A stretch of 64,000 bases of DNA from Candidatus Poribacteria bacterium (GTDB taxonomy: Bacteria; Poribacteria; WGA-4E; WGA-3G). Shown one piece after another: positions 25,613 to 34,126 of this stretch. Location: contig JAJEDB010000128.1 of the NCBI GenBank assembly GCA_022821725.1, positions 1 to 64,000 of the forward strand. The letters run 5' to 3'. Position 1 is the first letter of the stretch; each line of letters starts with the position of its first letter. The notes beneath the pieces are model-generated. The model was given only the letters and a program-made list of their open reading frames with translations. It did not search any database and had not been told where the DNA came from. Made by a program: the position numbers and the translations under genes.

Positions 25613-26629
25613 CTACAACCGATCCTCCAAAAACGCAATCCCGGTTTCCAAATCAATTTCGTGTTCACCCTGAAAGTGATCCAGCACTAATTGATCCCGT
25701 CCGCCTGAGGCGGCATAAATTTTCTCCAGTTGCCCGAACGCTGCCAGAGCATCTGACTCGATAAAACACATATCCTCGGAACCGATCTGCACCATGCACG
25801 CCCGTGGGGCGATGAGTCCCGCTACGTCTGCGATGTCGCCTGCCTTCCGCAGCCCGAACATGAACTGCGAGCCGCACGTATTCCCACGTCCTCTGTCATT
25901 GAGCGCGTCCGTCAGTGTGCTGAGGTAACAGACAATAACCGCCGCCTTCACCCGCTGGTCCAAGGCGGAAATATAGGTCGTCATCGTCCCGCCGAAGGAG
26001 CATCCCATGCATCCTAACCGCCGCCCGTCAACTTCCGGGAGCGACTGAAGATAGTCCAAACACCGTTGTCCGTCTGAGATATTCAGTTGTATCAGTTGAT
26101 AACCGAAGTACCCGAATGCGAGATACGCAACATTGCATCCATCGCGGCTCGGGCGACGCACCCATTCGTCTCTATCCTTCCGTTCACCGAAGCCTCGCCA
26201 GTCGGGGGCTAATGTAACAAAACCGCGCTGCGCCAATTCGACTGCGTACTGTTTTTGATAGTCCTCCACAATTCCAACTGCCCCGTCCTTACCGACACCG
26301 TGTCCGTGTGCACATAAGACTGCGGGTGCTGGGTTCTTCGCACTCGCGCTTTCTGGGATTAAGAGGTATGCCGGGATTGAGGAAAATGGGTCTGGATTAA
26401 AAATTATCTTTTTCCGTGTGTAACCGTTCCGTTTTATCTCCTCTAAGGTTTCGACCTCCAACGGCAACGCTTCCGGCGAAGGTCCCAGGTCCTTGACGAG
26501 GTTGCGCCGAAAGCGTCTTCTCCAGTCTTGCCATTCCGTTTTTGTCTTGCCCTTGAAATGGAGGAGTGGGGGTGTTTTCAGGAGTTGTTCAACGCCTTGC
26601 TCTGCTGTCAAAAAACGCCGTGCTGCCAT
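25613..26629 (-). CDS. Alpha/beta hydrolase (dienelactone hydrolase / acetyl-esterase-like)
   Basis: 338 residues from the ATG at 26629, preferred because GGAGGG lies 9 nt upstream; a frame 26 codons longer exists. The hydrolase fold is clear: oxyanion region CAHGHGVGKDG, nucleophile elbow GCSFGG, acidic residue in GSEDMCF, and catalytic His near the end in GEHEID. The large N-terminal region (RRRFRRNLVKDLGP .. NGYTRKKIIFNPDPFSSIPAYL) is typical of the AB hydrolase family related to acetyl xylan esterases and DUF-type glucuronoyl esterases. The substrate is unknown. It is divergent from the ABC ATPase. Confidence 0.85.
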   Translation of the reverse strand: MAARRFLTAEQGVEQLLKTPPLLHFKGKTKTEWQDWRRRFRRNLVKDLGPSPEALPLEVETLEEIKRNGYTRKKIIFNPDPFSSIPAYLLIPESASAKNPAPAVLCAHGHGVGKDGAVGIVEDYQKQYAVELAQRGFVTLAPDWRGFGERKDRDEWVRRPSRDGCNVAYLAFGYFGYQLIQLNISDGQRCLDYLQSLPEVDGRRLGCMGCSFGGTMTTYISALDQRVKAAVIVCYLSTLTDALNDRGRGNTCGSQFMFGLRKAGDIADVAGLIAPRACMVQIGSEDMCFIESDALAAFGQLEKIYAASGGRDQLVLDHFQGEHEIDLETGIAFLEDRL

Positions 26630-26732
26630 TTCGGTTCCCTCCAATAGCCACCTGATGTCTCCTTTTGGGGATATTAAAGCATATTTAGGCGTGTGTGTCA
26701 ACCTCAAAAAATTTAGGTTTTCTGAATTCCGC

Positions 26733-26762
26733 TTGACTTTTCACAAAATCCTATGCTATAGT
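26733..26762 (+). promoter_or_regulatory. sigma70-type promoter, probably giving a leaderless mRNA
   Basis: TTGACT, 18 nt, TATAGT. The -10 ends only 6 nt before the ATG at 26769, so the expected transcription start coincides with the start codon and no Shine-Dalgarno can be transcribed. Confidence 0.6.
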
Positions 26763-26768
26763 AATCTT

Positions 26769-28880
26769 ATGGACGACACATTGCTGAGCGTAAAAAATCT
26801 CAAAACCTATTTTCGCACCCCCGAAGGGCTTGCCCGTGCGGTTGATGGCATCTCTTTTGACATCAAACCGAACGAAATTTTCGCACTCGTCGGGGAGTCG
26901 GGTTGTGGTAAAAGCGTCACCGCGCTCTCTATAATTCAGCTCATCGCGCAACCTGCTGGGTTCATCGCCGATGGTGCCATCTATTATAAAGGGCAAGACA
27001 TCACAGTCTTATCTGAAGTTGAGAAACGGAAGATCCAAGGCAACGACATCGCCATGATATTCCAAGAACCGATGACCAGTCTCAACCCTGTTTTCACCAT
27101 CGGCAATCAGATTTCAGAGGCAATCCAGGAACATCAAGACCTTCGCGGTGCCGCCGCAAGAAATGCAGCAATTGAAATGCTCGACCGCGTCGGCATTCCG
27201 GAACCCGCTGCCCGTTACGACGAATATCCACACCAAATGTCGGGGGGTATGAAACAACGTGTTATGATTGCGATGGCGCTCTCCTGTCGTCCAGGGCTCC
27301 TCATCGCCGATGAACCCACAACCGCGCTGGATGTCACCATACAGGCACAGATCCTCGAACTTATCCAACGCCTCCAACAGGAATTGCAGATGGCAGTCCT
27401 CCTAATTACGCATGATTTGGGGGTCGTCGCCAACATTGCTGACCGGGTTGCTGTGATGTATGCCGGAAAAATTGCTGAGATGGGGACATGGGAACACCTC
27501 TACGAGACGCCACAGCACCCTTACACCGTAAAACTCCTCGAATCCACACCGGCGCGGGATAAACGCGGAACAGCGTTGAACACAATTAGCGGCAGAGTCC
27601 CGAAAGCGACTGCGTATAATGACGGCTGCCGATTCGCCGATCGGTGTCCAAAGGTCATGGATGGCTGCGACACCCTTATCCCGACGTTACATGCTGTCAA
27701 CGGGAGCGAACACGGGGTCGCGTGTCATCTCTACAATCCTGAACCGCCCTTTAATAATGCGAAACTCACAGGGGACACAAAACTGGAGCTTGAAACGGAA
27801 GAAAGGTTATCGGAGGGAAGGGTGGAAGAAGGGAAGGGGAACCCCCCAACTTCCCAATCTTCCAACCTGCCATCACAGCGTCTTCCAACCCTCCAGAGTT
27901 CCAATCTCCTGCAGGTGAAGGACCTGTGTGTCCACTACCCTATTCAGAAAGGTATCTTCAAACGGACGGACGGTTATGTTTATGCCGTTGATGACGTTAC
28001 GCTTGATATCCCACGCGGCAAAACGCTGGCACTCGTCGGAGAGTCTGGATCCGGCAAAACCTCCTTCGGTAAAGCTATTCTCCGGTTGGGTGTGCCTGTC
28101 GAAGGCGACATCGTTTATGATGGCGTTAACATCGCCACGACGACCCGTCAACAGATGCATCCCTATCGGAAAAGAATGCAAATTATCTTCCAAGATCCCT
28201 ATGCGTCCCTGAATCCGCGGATGCCTGTGGGGCGTATTATTCAGGAGGGGATGCAGACACACGGTATTGGTGCATCTGACGAGGAACGACAGACCCGGAC
28301 CTCGGAATTGATGCGGCGTGTCGGCTTATCTCCAGATATGGTAACCCGCTATCCACACGAATTTTCCGGCGGGCAGCGACAGCGCATCGGCATTGCCCGG
28401 TGCCTCGCTGTCGATCCGGAGTTCATTGTGTGTGACGAGGCGACCAGCGCGTTAGATGTGTCCGTGCAAGCGCAAATACTCAATCTATTGAAATCGCTAC
28501 AGGTCGATTTTAATCTCACCTACCTCTTCATCACGCATAACCTTTCCGTTGTCGAGTACTTTGCGGATGAAGTCGCGGTGATGTACCTCGGTAGGATCGT
28601 TGAGCGTGGGACAACAGAAGAGATTTTCGATGCGCCTAAGCATCCATATACGCGGGCACTCCTCTCCGCCGTCCCGAAGATGGATGCGCAGACAGGTGTT
28701 GAAAAGATTCGATTGGAGGGGGATGTGCCTTCCCCAATCAATCGTCCAGTCGGGTGTCATTTTCATCCACGGTGCCCGGAAGTGATGCCGATGTGTAAAG
28801 AAGAATATCCCGGTGTAACCCATTTTACACGGACGCATTCGTGCCGCTGTTACTTGTATCAAAACCCTGAAGAGATATGA
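26769..28880 (+). CDS. Fused peptide/nickel ABC transporter ATPase (DppD-DppF type)
   Basis: 703 residues containing two complete ATPase units of the oligopeptide/dipeptide family. Unit 1: Walker A GESGCGKS, signature SGGMKQR, Walker B LLIADEPTTALD. Unit 2: GESGSGKT, SGGQRQR, FIVCDEATSALD. Each ends in the oligo_HPY cysteine cluster (CRFADRCPKVMDGC and CHFHPRCPEVMPMC). DppD and DppF are usually separate genes; here a low-complexity linker (about residues 340-385, rich in E, then P/S/N/L) joins them. I use the ATG at 26769; an earlier in-frame ATG at 26493 would lie inside the opposing gene. No permease or binding protein is adjacent. mutL follows 15 bp later. Confidence 0.93.
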   Translation: MDDTLLSVKNLKTYFRTPEGLARAVDGISFDIKPNEIFALVGESGCGKSVTALSIIQLIAQPAGFIADGAIYYKGQDITVLSEVEKRKIQGNDIAMIFQEPMTSLNPVFTIGNQISEAIQEHQDLRGAAARNAAIEMLDRVGIPEPAARYDEYPHQMSGGMKQRVMIAMALSCRPGLLIADEPTTALDVTIQAQILELIQRLQQELQMAVLLITHDLGVVANIADRVAVMYAGKIAEMGTWEHLYETPQHPYTVKLLESTPARDKRGTALNTISGRVPKATAYNDGCRFADRCPKVMDGCDTLIPTLHAVNGSEHGVACHLYNPEPPFNNAKLTGDTKLELETEERLSEGRVEEGKGNPPTSQSSNLPSQRLPTLQSSNLLQVKDLCVHYPIQKGIFKRTDGYVYAVDDVTLDIPRGKTLALVGESGSGKTSFGKAILRLGVPVEGDIVYDGVNIATTTRQQMHPYRKRMQIIFQDPYASLNPRMPVGRIIQEGMQTHGIGASDEERQTRTSELMRRVGLSPDMVTRYPHEFSGGQRQRIGIARCLAVDPEFIVCDEATSALDVSVQAQILNLLKSLQVDFNLTYLFITHNLSVVEYFADEVAVMYLGRIVERGTTEEIFDAPKHPYTRALLSAVPKMDAQTGVEKIRLEGDVPSPINRPVGCHFHPRCPEVMPMCKEEYPGVTHFTRTHSCRCYLYQNPEEI

Positions 28881-28895
28881 TAGGTAAAATAAAAA

Positions 28896-30785
28896 ATGCC
28901 AAAAATTAAAATACTCTCCGCAGATGTTGCCAATAAGATCGCCGCAGGCGAGGTCGTCGAGCGTCCTGCCTCCGTCGTCAAAGAACTCATTGAAAACGCC
29001 ATAGATGCAGAAAGCACCTCCATCCGCGTCGAAATTCGGGCAGGCGGGAAACGTCTTATCCGTGTATCTGATAACGGTATCGGTATGCAACGCGAGGACG
29101 CACTCCTCGCCTTAGAACGCCACGCAACGAGCAAAGTGAATCGGATTGAGGACCTTGCGCGTATTCACACCTTTGGGTTCCGCGGGGAAGCTCTCGCGAG
29201 TATCGCCTCCGTGTCCCAATTTGAACTCCTCACTCGCACGGCTGACGCGCTCGAAGGCACGAAGGTGGACGTTGAGGGCGGTGTTTTCCGGTCTGTGCAA
29301 GAGAGCGGATGTTCCCCCGGCACTCACATGTCCATCAACAACCTCTTTTACAATGTCCCTGCACGCCTGAAATTCCTCAAAACCGATACGACTGAGATGA
29401 ACCATATCACGAATCAGGTGACATGGGCGGCACTCGCGCATCCGAAGATCCACTTTTCGCTGACGCACAACGGCAGATCGATACTTGATGTCCGTTCCTG
29501 TGATTCATACCTCGAACGCGTTCGCCTCCTCTACGGCAGAGAGTTCGCCGAAAACCTCATCGAATTTACAGAGGCACTGCCCGACCTGAAGATGTATGGT
29601 CTGCTCGGTAAACCCGAATTTACGAAGCCGAACCGAGAATATCAACTCTTTTTCCTCAATCAGCGACCGATACGCAGCCGTATCATCGGTGCAGCATTGA
29701 CAGAAGCACTTAATGCCATGGTTGCCAAAGACAGGCAGCCTGTCGCGCTCCTTTTCCTAACCCTGGAACCCGATACGGTCGATATAAATGTACATCCTGC
29801 CAAAATCGAGGTGCGTTTTCGGAACGAGCGGACGATTTATAGCGGTGTCGTCCGGATGCTCCGTGACGCGCTCCATAAAACAAAATATATCCCCAAAATT
29901 GAAACTCCCATTGAACCGACGCACGCCGAGGGAGATACTGAAAACCGTGATGTCAGTCGGCCGCAACGGGTACCCCCACTGGGCTCCCTATCGGGTCCTG
30001 GAAGCGGGCAACGAACAACATCTATCCCGCAGGTGCAGCACAGGCAAACACCGCCTGTCACACCACAGGAGACAGAGAAGGGGGATCAGACTTCGGAAGC
30101 GCAAACGCCGTCTACGCAGCACGGGCAAGGTACCCTCGCCCCTACGATGGTTGTGCAGCCACCGCAGCAGCGAATGCCTGATGATGCAAATCTCAGTCTG
30201 CTCGACTTCGAGAATGTCCAACTCAAGACGATCCTCTTTAAAACCTACATCGTCGTTGAGGCGGGAGATAAAATCTTCTTCATTGACCAGCATGTCGCTG
30301 CGGAACGCGTCCTTTATGAACGTTTCGTCAACCAAGTGGAAACCGATGGGATTCCTGTGCAGGGGTTGCTACTGCCGGTGACTTTAGAAGTCGCACCGCA
30401 GCAGCTCGGGGTCCTCAAAATTCACGGCGACATCTTCAAGAAACTCGGCTTCGATCTGGAGGAGTTCGGTGGGAATACGATCCTCATTCGTGCGATCCCG
30501 TCGCCGCTACCCACGCGTATTGCCGCGCAGACCGTTACGGATCTACTTGACAAACTCCCGGAAGCCCCCCATACCGATGTCCAAATCCCAGAGGCGATGG
30601 ACAATGCCTTGATAACACTCGCCTGCAAATCGGCTGTCAAAGCCGGGGATACATTGGATACGAAAGAGATAATGAACCTTATCAAGGAGTTGTCTGAGGC
30701 GAAACTCCCGTTCAATTGTCCGCATTCACGACCTATTATCGTCGAGATGGGGCGCGATGAATTGGAACGCCGATTCCATCGGTAA
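28896..30785 (+). CDS. mutL: DNA mismatch repair protein MutL
   Basis: It couples MutS mismatch recognition to strand processing. It has 629 residues. The GHKL ATPase motifs are KELIENAIDA, DNGIGM and TFGFRGEALASI. The N-terminal domain ends near residue 330, and a long Pro/Gln/Ser/Thr linker (about 345-430) follows, containing an R3-like palindrome (HGQGTLAPT). The C-terminal dimerisation domain starts near LLDFENVQLKTILFKTYIVV. The endonuclease motif DQHVAAERVLYERF (DQHAx2Ex4E-type, with V in place of A) and CPHSRPI are present, so this is a nicking-type MutL, consistent with the absence of MutH-dependent repair outside gammaproteobacteria. Confidence 0.95.
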   Translation: MPKIKILSADVANKIAAGEVVERPASVVKELIENAIDAESTSIRVEIRAGGKRLIRVSDNGIGMQREDALLALERHATSKVNRIEDLARIHTFGFRGEALASIASVSQFELLTRTADALEGTKVDVEGGVFRSVQESGCSPGTHMSINNLFYNVPARLKFLKTDTTEMNHITNQVTWAALAHPKIHFSLTHNGRSILDVRSCDSYLERVRLLYGREFAENLIEFTEALPDLKMYGLLGKPEFTKPNREYQLFFLNQRPIRSRIIGAALTEALNAMVAKDRQPVALLFLTLEPDTVDINVHPAKIEVRFRNERTIYSGVVRMLRDALHKTKYIPKIETPIEPTHAEGDTENRDVSRPQRVPPLGSLSGPGSGQRTTSIPQVQHRQTPPVTPQETEKGDQTSEAQTPSTQHGQGTLAPTMVVQPPQQRMPDDANLSLLDFENVQLKTILFKTYIVVEAGDKIFFIDQHVAAERVLYERFVNQVETDGIPVQGLLLPVTLEVAPQQLGVLKIHGDIFKKLGFDLEEFGGNTILIRAIPSPLPTRIAAQTVTDLLDKLPEAPHTDVQIPEAMDNALITLACKSAVKAGDTLDTKEIMNLIKELSEAKLPFNCPHSRPIIVEMGRDELERRFHR

Positions 30786-30851
30786 GTCACACTTGTAGGG
30801 CTGCCTGGCACAGCACATACAGAAATCTGGAACATCTATAATCGAGGAAAC

Positions 30852-30880
30852 TTGAAACCTGTTGGTTCCTCATGTATAAT
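30852..30880 (+). promoter_or_regulatory. sigma70-type promoter of the toxin-antitoxin-like pair
   Basis: TTGAAA, 17 nt, TATAAT, 38 bp before the ATG at 30919. Confidence 0.7.
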
Positions 30881-30918
30881 TTACGAGGGCTTAATATCCC
30901 CGCGCGCGGAGGCTCGAA

Positions 30919-31248
30919 ATGAAAAAACCTAAACTTGTCGTCGGACACCTCACGAAAGACGAATTGCTCGTTAAATCTATTACCACTTCAAAACACTTTG
31001 ATTGGATCAAATGGTTACAACCTGAAGAGTTCGTTGAATTTTTCGCTGATCTCCTCAAATTAGTAAAGCCGATCTCGGAAGGAAAAAAAGATGCAGCAAC
31101 ACTTTCTATTTTCCTCTCCGAATGGCGTGAAACGGCTTTGATCAATTCAGAACCTGATGTCTTGGCAGATATTGCTGAGGCGGAGCAGGAATTGGATGCT
31201 GGTGGCGGAAAATCTTGGGAACAGATCAAACAGGAAATTGGACTGTGA
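30919..31248 (+). CDS. Small acidic protein, probable antitoxin partner
   Basis: 109 residues, soluble, starting MKKPKLVVGHL. The middle is helical (WIKWLQPEEFVEFFADLLKLV), and the C-terminus (LADIAEAEQELDAGGGKSWEQIKQEIGL) resembles the extended toxin-wrapping tail of RelB/Phd-type antitoxins (A/G-rich turn, then KSWEQIKQE). Its stop overlaps the GTG start of a RelE-like gene (GTGA), the usual antitoxin-toxin arrangement. No obvious DNA-binding domain of ribbon-helix-helix or AbrB type is visible, so the antitoxin call rests on position and the tail. Confidence 0.65.
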   Translation: MKKPKLVVGHLTKDELLVKSITTSKHFDWIKWLQPEEFVEFFADLLKLVKPISEGKKDAATLSIFLSEWRETALINSEPDVLADIAEAEQELDAGGGKSWEQIKQEIGL

Positions 31249-31525
31249 ACCATCAGCCCTATACGCTTGAACCGCTTCCAAGAAAAGTCGAGAATTTTAT
31301 CAGGCGGTTAGACCGAGACATGCAAGAACGAATTAACGTCGCTTTGGCACACATCGTTCGTTCTCCGTTTCGGCACGCAAATCCTACGATCATCAAGCGG
31401 CTACGTGGAACAAAAAAGAACGCTACCGCTATCGGATAGGACCCCTCCGTTTCATTTATCGAGTTGACCGGAACAAGAGGCTAATCCGTATTGTACAAAT
31501 TGACAACCGCGGCGACATTTATTAA
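31245..31525 (+). CDS. RelE/ParE-like toxin split by a -1 frameshift
   Basis: The first frame runs from GTG 31245 through RKVENFIRRLDRDMQERI and PTIIKRLRGTKK, then stops at 31437-31439. The -1 frame continues with ERYRYRIGPLRFIYRV and RLIRIVQIDNRGDIY to a TAA ending at 31525, which is the conserved C-terminal half of RelE/ParE toxins (R-x-R-x-G-x-R-x-x-Y). Joined, the product is 93 residues, the normal length. The join falls exactly on A AAA AAG in the right register for -1 slippage. Three readings are possible: programmed frameshifting, a recently inactivated toxin, or a homopolymer sequencing error. Confidence 0.8.
31412..31418 (+). other. Slippery heptamer A AAA AAG in the toxin gene
   Basis: The zero-frame codons are ACA AAA AAG, so the heptamer is phased as in E. 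coli dnaX and IS3-family frameshift sites. Slipping back one base gives GAA CGC TAC, the conserved toxin continuation. I could not define a convincing downstream stimulatory stem or upstream Shine-Dalgarno. Confidence 0.7.
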
Positions 31526-31607
31526 CCCAGAACTTACACAAAAATACTGATACGTTAATTTTGTTTTCACATCTATAGAATCTGCACAAATTTTGTGCAA
31601 AAAAAAT

Positions 31608-31628
31608 GGGCGGATTTTACATCCGCCC
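31608..31628 (-). terminator. Rho-independent terminator after the lipoprotein gene
   Basis: An 8-bp GC-rich stem (GGGCGGAT/ATCCGCCC) with a 5-nt loop, followed on the minus strand by ATTTTTTTT. It lies about 30 bp beyond the stop of the gene at 31660. Confidence 0.85.
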
Positions 31629-31659
31629 TATAAAGTGATACCATAAAGTTGAAAGCTAT

Positions 31660-32346
31660 TTAGCGACTTCTCACACCAATCCCTTGGAACGCTTCTGTCG
31701 GTAAGTATCGCCCTAACACATTCTGAACATCTATGTCCGAGAGTTGTTGTGGTGTGATTAAAACACATTTGCTCCGTGAGACTTTACGCCAGGATGCCTC
31801 AAAATCTGCGTAACTCAATCGGCGTTTATTAAGGCTCATCGGATTCTGGAGCGACATTTCACGCAATTGGTCGTTGTAATCGGACAATATTACGATCTCG
31901 GGGGTTCGTCCTTGGAATTGGATCATCACAATAGGGGCCCATCCTTTCGCAACAAATGCCTTTAGGACATCGAGCGAACAGTTGGAGATGATGGCAAGAT
32001 TTTGTACCCGACTGCGGGTCGTTGCGTAGAAATCATCGAGGGCACCTCTGCTCCCAACGCGCGGGGGTTCTTTGAAAGCGTTTCTGACGTAGGGCATTTT
32101 TTGTAACTGGATCGTAGCACTTTCAGGTAAACTCGCTTCGCTCGCTCCGGACGCTTGGCTCGTGTTCCTTTCCGCAGCAGCGAGTGCCGTTTCCGGGACG
32201 TGATACTGCCCTTGCGGTGGCGGACCACAGTTGATTGCCAGCAGCACGAACCCAAGTAAGGCACTGCAAGCACACACCGTTGAATATGATGAACCCTTCA
32301 GTAACGCTTGACGAAGTGCTCTTAAATACGACAGGTAATGTTTCAT
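31660..32346 (-). CDS. Lipoprotein with degenerate peptidase-C39-like domain
   Basis: 228 residues. The N-terminus has a positively charged start, a hydrophobic stretch and a lipobox-like LLAINC (Cys about 60), so it is probably a lipoprotein. The second half (NCSLDVLKAFVAKGWAPIVMIQF .. EIVILSDYNDQLREMSLQNP .. LSYADFEASW) follows the Peptidase_C39_2 pattern. It lacks an obvious catalytic Cys-His pair in canonical context, so it may be a non-catalytic binding version. Residues about 80-95 (SQASGASEASLPES) are encoded by a palindromic GAGCGAAGCGAG-type stretch and may be another in-frame repeat. A monocistronic unit with its own terminator. Confidence 0.7.
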   Translation of the reverse strand: MKHYLSYLRALRQALLKGSSYSTVCACSALLGFVLLAINCGPPPQGQYHVPETALAAAERNTSQASGASEASLPESATIQLQKMPYVRNAFKEPPRVGSRGALDDFYATTRSRVQNLAIISNCSLDVLKAFVAKGWAPIVMIQFQGRTPEIVILSDYNDQLREMSLQNPMSLNKRRLSYADFEASWRKVSRSKCVLITPQQLSDIDVQNVLGRYLPTEAFQGIGVRSR

Positions 32347-32405
32347 GGTTTATTCCTCCTTACGTATAGAAACGGCTTGCGTGAGATATAGTTTACGTGT
32401 CATAC

Positions 32406-33425
32406 TTAATCAATCTTAACCGCGACTTCCCGTTTTTCCTTCCACGATTCTACAATAGCTTCCGTAATCCGTAACGCTTGCAAACCATCTCTACCCGTTG
32501 GCGCAGGCGGCTGATCGGTGAGTAAATCATCGACGAGGGCGGCTACCCGTAAGGCAAATGTTCCATTAAACGCAAGTTGTTCGTCTCTAAAAATGGAGGG
32601 ACGGTATTCTTCGACGACCTGATTATCCCGTCTCATCAAAGTCGCCCGTGTCAAAACATTATCGACGACGATTTCGCCATCGGAACCACAGATTTCGAGT
32701 CGCTCAATCGGGTGAATAAAATCGCTATCCCAGCTTGCCATCAACGTAGCAACGGTTTCTGTTTCATAACGGAAAGAAATCGCCATGCTGGTATAACATG
32801 CATCTTCGCCTTCCCGCGCTTCGTGTTGTCGCGGTTTCGCCATTTGCACACAAACGGCGACAATTTCGCCGCCAAACCATCGAAGTAGGTCAATCGCGTG
32901 CGTTTCCAGTTCATAAAGCAGGTAATATTCGCCTTTCCACGTTGAGGCGGGGCCCCCTTGAGATAATTTCATATCCAAGTAGTAAGTCTGCCCGATAGCA
33001 CCGGCATCAAACCATTTGCGTGCCTGAACATATCCGGGGGCGAACCGGCGATTGTAATCGATGGCAAGGTAGACCCCTTTTTCGTCTGCCTTCGCGACCA
33101 TCTGTTCTGCTTCATCAATGTAAAGGGACAATGGTTTTTCAGAGATAACGTGTTTCCCGGCTTCCAGACATTCCATCACAGGTTCAAAGTGCAGGTAATC
33201 CGCGGTTACAACGTCTACGAGGTCACACGCTTCATTCGCAAGCATCTCTTTGATGGAAGGGTACCACTTCTCTATGCCGAGTTCTTCAGCACGTGCCTTC
33301 GCTTTAGCAGTGTCTATGTCGCATACCGCCACCAATTCCGCACCCGGATGCTGAATATACCCCAGTTGATGACGATGCCCGATGCCACCGCACCCAACCG
33401 CTGCTACTTTCAGTTTCCCTGCCAT
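32406..33425 (-). CDS. Gfo/Idh/MocA family oxidoreductase
   Basis: An NAD(P)-dependent dehydrogenase, probably on a sugar or inositol. It has 339 residues from the ATG at 33425, which has AGGAG 8 nt upstream; a 30-codon upstream extension is unlikely. The Rossmann motif is AAVGCGGIGHRH, and EKPLSLYIDEAEQM is the family EKP motif. The C-terminal alpha/beta domain (from about residue 120) includes YYLLYELETHAIDLLRWFGG with the catalytic-type His. The substrate cannot be assigned. It is divergent from the zinc-ribbon protein. Confidence 0.9.
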   Translation of the reverse strand: MAGKLKVAAVGCGGIGHRHQLGYIQHPGAELVAVCDIDTAKAKARAEELGIEKWYPSIKEMLANEACDLVDVVTADYLHFEPVMECLEAGKHVISEKPLSLYIDEAEQMVAKADEKGVYLAIDYNRRFAPGYVQARKWFDAGAIGQTYYLDMKLSQGGPASTWKGEYYLLYELETHAIDLLRWFGGEIVAVCVQMAKPRQHEAREGEDACYTSMAISFRYETETVATLMASWDSDFIHPIERLEICGSDGEIVVDNVLTRATLMRRDNQVVEEYRPSIFRDEQLAFNGTFALRVAALVDDLLTDQPPAPTGRDGLQALRITEAIVESWKEKREVAVKID

Positions 33426-33614
33426 GATTGTATTCTCCTTTACGCGCTGGGACGCGTCATGAGCACAGTCTGCTCTCACCAAAGTTCTGATGGAGACTGA
33501 CAACCTTCTACTCAAAACTTTGCTTCTGTATATTGTAGTGGCTTACAAATTCCGACCTAAGGATATGATATACAATGCAAAAAAAAATAACAAGGGAAAT
33601 TTTCCAAGGGTCTA

Positions 33615-33644
33615 TTGCGAAAGGAGTCGTTTTTGTGTTATACT
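33615..33644 (+). promoter_or_regulatory. sigma70-type promoter
   Basis: TTGCGA, 18 nt, TATACT, 34 bp before the start of the gene at 33679, which also has GGGAGG before its ATG. Confidence 0.6.
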
Positions 33645-33678
33645 GTGTCCTATCACATTTTAAGGGAGGGACACCGCG

Positions 33679-34095
33679 ATGAACTGTCCGCGCTGCAAAC
33701 GGAAAGATGCTGTCAAAAATGGGAAAGTTAGGGAACGCCAACGCTATAAATGTAAATCTTGTGGGTTCCAGTTTACACGGTTTACCTCCCGTGGGAGACC
33801 CCCATGGCAGAGGGCTTTAGCGGTGTTTCTATACTGTCGTGGGATTTCTATCAGCACCATCGCGCGGAAGTTTTCAGTATCGCCGAGTACCGTCTTCAAA
33901 TGGATTCGGAAGTTTGGCACTCCGCTCGGACCTACCCCTGAATCTGATGCAGATGGGGCGGTTCTTCTTGATGAAGTTGAAATAGCGAAGTATCTGAAAA
34001 CGCAGAGCGAAAACGGCGACTCTGGAAAGATTTTTGTCGTTATACCCGAAGACGTGTCATCTGAGGATGTAATCGTCGGCATAAAACGAGATTGA
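33679..34095 (+). CDS. IS1-InsA-like zinc-ribbon and helix-turn-helix protein
   Basis: 138 residues. The N-terminal zinc ribbon (CPRCKRKDAVKNG .. RYKCKSC, CxxC..CxxC) is followed by a helix-turn-helix (GISISTIARKFSVSPSTVFKWI), the arrangement of IS1-family InsA and related transposase N-termini. The remaining about 60 residues lack a DDE catalytic core, and no second transposase ORF or inverted repeats flank it. With its own promoter and ribosome-binding site it may be a domesticated DNA-binding protein rather than a transposon remnant. Its stop is 31 bp before the next gene. Confidence 0.75.
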   Translation: MNCPRCKRKDAVKNGKVRERQRYKCKSCGFQFTRFTSRGRPPWQRALAVFLYCRGISISTIARKFSVSPSTVFKWIRKFGTPLGPTPESDADGAVLLDEVEIAKYLKTQSENGDSGKIFVVIPEDVSSEDVIVGIKRD

Positions 34096-34126
34096 CAATC
34101 TCGCCAATCTATTAACCAATAACCAA

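Noticed and set aside
26493..26768. Upstream extension of the DppD-DppF gene
   Set aside because: It lies inside the opposing hydrolase gene and upstream of the best promoter; the ABC domain begins at 26769.
27780..27915. Possible insertion sequence between the two ATPase halves
   Set aside because: Only a low-complexity linker with loosely repeated CTTCCAA/CTCCA words; no inverted repeats or transposase. Kept as a linker.
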